Shown here one piece after another: positions 29,626-32,334 of a stretch of DNA of 32,334 bases. The position numbers and the translations under genes are program-made. The notes below the pieces were generated by a model. The model worked only from the letters and a program-made list of their open reading frames with translations, searched no databases and was not told the origin of the DNA. Position 1 is the stretch's first letter. Each line of letters starts with the position of its first letter. This DNA is from Bigelowiella natans CCMP2755. Lineage: Eukaryota; Cercozoa; Chlorarachniophyceae. The DNA is taken from NCBI GenBank assembly GCA_000320545.1, contig ADNK01000555.1:65001-97334 (forward strand), in the 5' to 3' direction.

Positions 29626-32334
29626 ATGTCACAGCAGCTAGAAGAACAGCAGGACTTTGGCTCGCAGGCCGTGCAAGGGCACGAGCAGAAACAGGAAAGG
29701 AAGGGCGATACGGACGCTAAGGAAGGAGGAGGAACACCTCCACAGGCACCGCCGGGACCAGCACCCGGGATTAAGAAAGCAGATGCAGCAGCAGAGGCAC
29801 TGGAGAACTTCTACGAGGCGGACGACGAGGACGTGGCCGCCGAAAGCAAGAAGGTCGTAATGGCATTACGAGCCTTGCGACCCAGGGCGAGCAACTACGC
29901 CAAACTGAAAGTATCGATAGAATACAAGTATCAGACACATGATGTTTGGGCAGCTATCATGCAGGACATCATGGATTACGAAGCAGACTTACCTCCAGAG
30001 TGGGCAGCTTTGTTTAGGAACGACGGGGGTCTGGGCGCCTCGCGGGGGACGACCCAGAGCACCGTCAAGCAGCAGCAGCCGGTACAGCGGAACACCCAGT
30101 TCATGTCTGTTAAAACAGCACCGGTTATGATAACGAAATACAACGGGAAAAGAGGTGAGGCAAGGAGGTGGTGGAAGAACGCTAGGAGTATACTCTGCGA
30201 CTTTACCCCTAACCCCACCGAAAACGACAAGCTCAAATGGCTAGCTATAATAAAGCAAGCCATGGACCTTTACGAGACAGGCAGGACCCGGATCAGGCAG
30301 CTAGAGAAAATACACACTACAGTTAGTGGGCTACGAGACGTTGAGGCGATAATGAAGGCTTTTGTAAATGAACAGGATGCTAACTCCCTACCCCAGGCTA
30401 TTAGAAAATACAGAGCAATGATGCAGCATGAGAGAGAACCTGTTAGAGACTTTGCCACGCGCTTCCAGGATATGATCGACGAACTACATGATTTTAATTA
30501 CAACACAGGTGATGATCAGGCAAGGTTTGAAGAGTTCAAGTTAAAGATAAAGGAATCCACTTACGTTACGGAGAAAGGCTACACCACGATGGAGGCAGCA
30601 GTGCAGGCTATATCCCTACGCGAGCAGGAGCAGGACCGCAAGTTTACCAGCCCTAAGGTACCTGGCATAGGAAACATTAACGCTATTAAGCCGCAGCGAG
30701 ACTGGTACAAGGACAGGGAAGGTAACCGACGTTGCGGATACTGCTCACGTAAAGGGAAACACACCGCTAAAGACTGCAGAGACAGGAAAGAAGGACGACC
30801 CAGGATGACGATCAGGCAGCTCAACGAACACTACGAGAAGTTAAAGAGAAAGAAAGGCAGAGGACAAGGATATAACAACAGCAAATGGCAAGGCAGCAAC
30901 AACGGGAAGAACAATAAATATAAGAACAAAAAGCAGAACAGTATCAATGCTATACAGCAGCAGATAAACGGAATATTAGATCACCTTAAGCAGGCGCCGA
31001 CGAAGACAGCAGTACCAGCAACGCAGGACCAAGACAAGCCCATGACCCTAGACGACATAAAGAACTTAGGAGTATGCAACATTAATGACGAAGACGCTAA
31101 CAGGACTATCAAAGTTGCTATGACCAAGGTTAAAGTTAAAGACAGCTACGGAGACTACAAGAAACTACCTGCCCTTTGGGATAGTGGCAGCATGCCGAAG
31201 TCCTTCATAAGCCTAAGCACAGTAAGAAGGTTAGGACTATTGGATCAAGTGACTAAGAAAGAACGTAAATATGCTCAAGCAGACGGAAGCTCTTCCATGA
31301 AGACCGTCGGTGAGCTAATGCTAAAGCTACAGATACCTGGCAGCGACGCGGAGACCCAAATCAAGACCCGAGTAGCCATGACTTTATCCATGGAACTACT
31401 CCTCGGACAGGATGCCCTAGAAAAATTAGGGGGGATCATATCATTCTACAATCACAAGATATACTTTGCTAAGTTGCCAAAGAAGTCAGGCAGGACCATC
31501 AGCCAGAACATGATACGGCTTGACGAGTGGACCTCTGAGTCAAGCGTTAATGCGTTAGAGTTTATGGACCTAGCGGACAACAAGCTACCTACACCTACCG
31601 AGCTACGGAAGAAGAACCCCGGCAAGACCATCCGACAGATAACGGAGCTACTGGACAAGACCCCCCCAGCTGATGATTGGGATATCGACAAAGGCAAAAA
31701 GTACATTAATAAAATATTAAACGAGAAGTACTCTGACATCACCAAGCCGACGACGAAGCCCTCCAGCAAGCTTACCCCAGTAAAGATCGAGCTAAAGAAG
31801 GGATACGAAGAGTGCATCATCAATGACCCAGAACATAGGCGACCGGAAGCGGACTGGGAAAAGATAGAGTGGCAGATCAATGAATGGGCAAAGGAAGGGA
31901 AGATAGAGCCAAGCAACTCACCATGGAACGTGAGACATGTGCTAGCTAAGAAACCTACTTACCCTTTCTTCCGCCTGGCGCACAACTTCATCCGCCACAA
32001 CCGAGTAATAAAGAGGATCCAGACACCTACACCAAGGATAGATGACGTTATTGAACACGTCATAGGATACAAATACTACTCTTCCCTAGATAAAAATGAA
32101 TCATACATGCAGACACCCATCCACAAAACCTCCCGCCCCATTACCGCGTTCTCCAGCAGGCACAGGAAGTGGCACTTCGTCGTATTCCCTTACGGCCTAA
32201 GCATATCAGGGGATGCGTTCAGTAGTCAGAACTACAGGGCATACACACATGATGGGATGGCGTCTGTGTTGTGGGTGTTTGTGTTTGTGTATGTGGATGA
32301 TGACATAATATGTACCAACACAGTCGTCGCTCAG
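29626..32334 (+). CDS. Gag-pol polyprotein of copy 2, N-terminal 903 codons
   Basis: Starts with the same MSQQLEEQQD and stays open to the window edge. It covers Gag with its zinc knuckle, the DSG protease and reverse transcriptase up to ten residues past the YVDD motif. RNase H, integrase and the 3' LTR must lie to the right. It looks intact as far as it is visible. Confidence 0.93.
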   Translation, partial: MSQQLEEQQDFGSQAVQGHEQKQERKGDTDAKEGGGTPPQAPPGPAPGIKKADAAAEALENFYEADDEDVAAESKKVVMALRALRPRASNYAKLKVSIEYKYQTHDVWAAIMQDIMDYEADLPPEWAALFRNDGGLGASRGTTQSTVKQQQPVQRNTQFMSVKTAPVMITKYNGKRGEARRWWKNARSILCDFTPNPTENDKLKWLAIIKQAMDLYETGRTRIRQLEKIHTTVSGLRDVEAIMKAFVNEQDANSLPQAIRKYRAMMQHEREPVRDFATRFQDMIDELHDFNYNTGDDQARFEEFKLKIKESTYVTEKGYTTMEAAVQAISLREQEQDRKFTSPKVPGIGNINAIKPQRDWYKDREGNRRCGYCSRKGKHTAKDCRDRKEGRPRMTIRQLNEHYEKLKRKKGRGQGYNNSKWQGSNNGKNNKYKNKKQNSINAIQQQINGILDHLKQAPTKTAVPATQDQDKPMTLDDIKNLGVCNINDEDANRTIKVAMTKVKVKDSYGDYKKLPALWDSGSMPKSFISLSTVRRLGLLDQVTKKERKYAQADGSSSMKTVGELMLKLQIPGSDAETQIKTRVAMTLSMELLLGQDALEKLGGIISFYNHKIYFAKLPKKSGRTISQNMIRLDEWTSESSVNALEFMDLADNKLPTPTELRKKNPGKTIRQITELLDKTPPADDWDIDKGKKYINKILNEKYSDITKPTTKPSSKLTPVKIELKKGYEECIINDPEHRRPEADWEKIEWQINEWAKEGKIEPSNSPWNVRHVLAKKPTYPFFRLAHNFIRHNRVIKRIQTPTPRIDDVIEHVIGYKYYSSLDKNESYMQTPIHKTSRPITAFSSRHRKWHFVVFPYGLSISGDAFSSQNYRAYTHDGMASVLWVFVFVYVDDDIICTNTVVAQ

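Larger units (their letters stand above)
29261..32334 (+). mobile_element. Same LTR retrotransposon, copy 2, 5' 3074 bp (continues beyond window)
   Basis: Inverted relative to copy 1; 29261-32334 corresponds to 13747-10674 read backwards. By eye the sequences are almost identical. One clear substitution changes Asn (copy 1) to Asp (copy 2) in the residue before WYKDREGN in Gag. The right end and its target duplication lie outside the window. Confidence 0.95.

Noticed and set aside
1-32334. CRISPR arrays, bacterial operons, riboswitches, rRNA or tRNA genes
   Set aside because: None seen. The repeats are eukaryotic microsatellites and LTRs, and no tRNA cloverleaf or rRNA sequence was recognised by eye.

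Overview
This is a nuclear window from an intron-rich eukaryote. The evidence is many GT-AG introns, large simple-sequence repeats, and two copies of a Ty3/gypsy-type LTR retrotransposon. A rubredoxin-domain gene with a signal-peptide-like N-terminus followed by an FAAP motif suggests a plastid-bearing protist, perhaps a photosynthetic stramenopile. That placement is an inference with low confidence; no species is recognised. All gene models were assembled by hand from splice sites and reading phase, without transcript data.

Layout, left to right: (1) 1-5710 (+): the 3' part of a MOV10/SDE3/Armitage-like superfamily 1 RNA helicase, 15 exons in the window, with the 5' end outside. (2) 6433-7639 (-): a five-exon PLAC8-family cysteine-rich gene, convergent with the helicase. 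(3) 8032-13747 (-): a complete LTR retrotransposon with identical-looking 326-bp LTRs, a 4-bp target duplication, a primer-binding site, a polypurine tract and one uninterrupted 1657-codon gag-pol frame. (4) 14491-27399 (-): one very finely split gene, about 55 exons and 1345 residues by this model. It appears to join an F-BAR-like coiled coil, a tentative PH-like fold, a histidine phosphatase domain with its active-site motifs and a canonical C-terminal FYVE finger. (5) 27721-28767 (+): a six-exon rubredoxin-domain gene, divergent from (4) across about 320 bp. (6) 29261-32334 (+): the 5' LTR and first 903 codons of a second, nearly identical copy of the same retrotransposon, in the opposite orientation and cut by the window edge.

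The strongest candidate for something undescribed is the F-BAR/PH-like/histidine phosphatase/FYVE fusion. It would place a phosphatase on curved, PI3P-bearing (endosomal) membranes. Both domain identity and single-gene status rest on residue motifs and on reading phase holding across every proposed junction. Two junctions, near 25504-25524 and 21988-22127, have alternatives. The two retrotransposon copies form an inverted repeat of at least 3 kb around genes (4) and (5).
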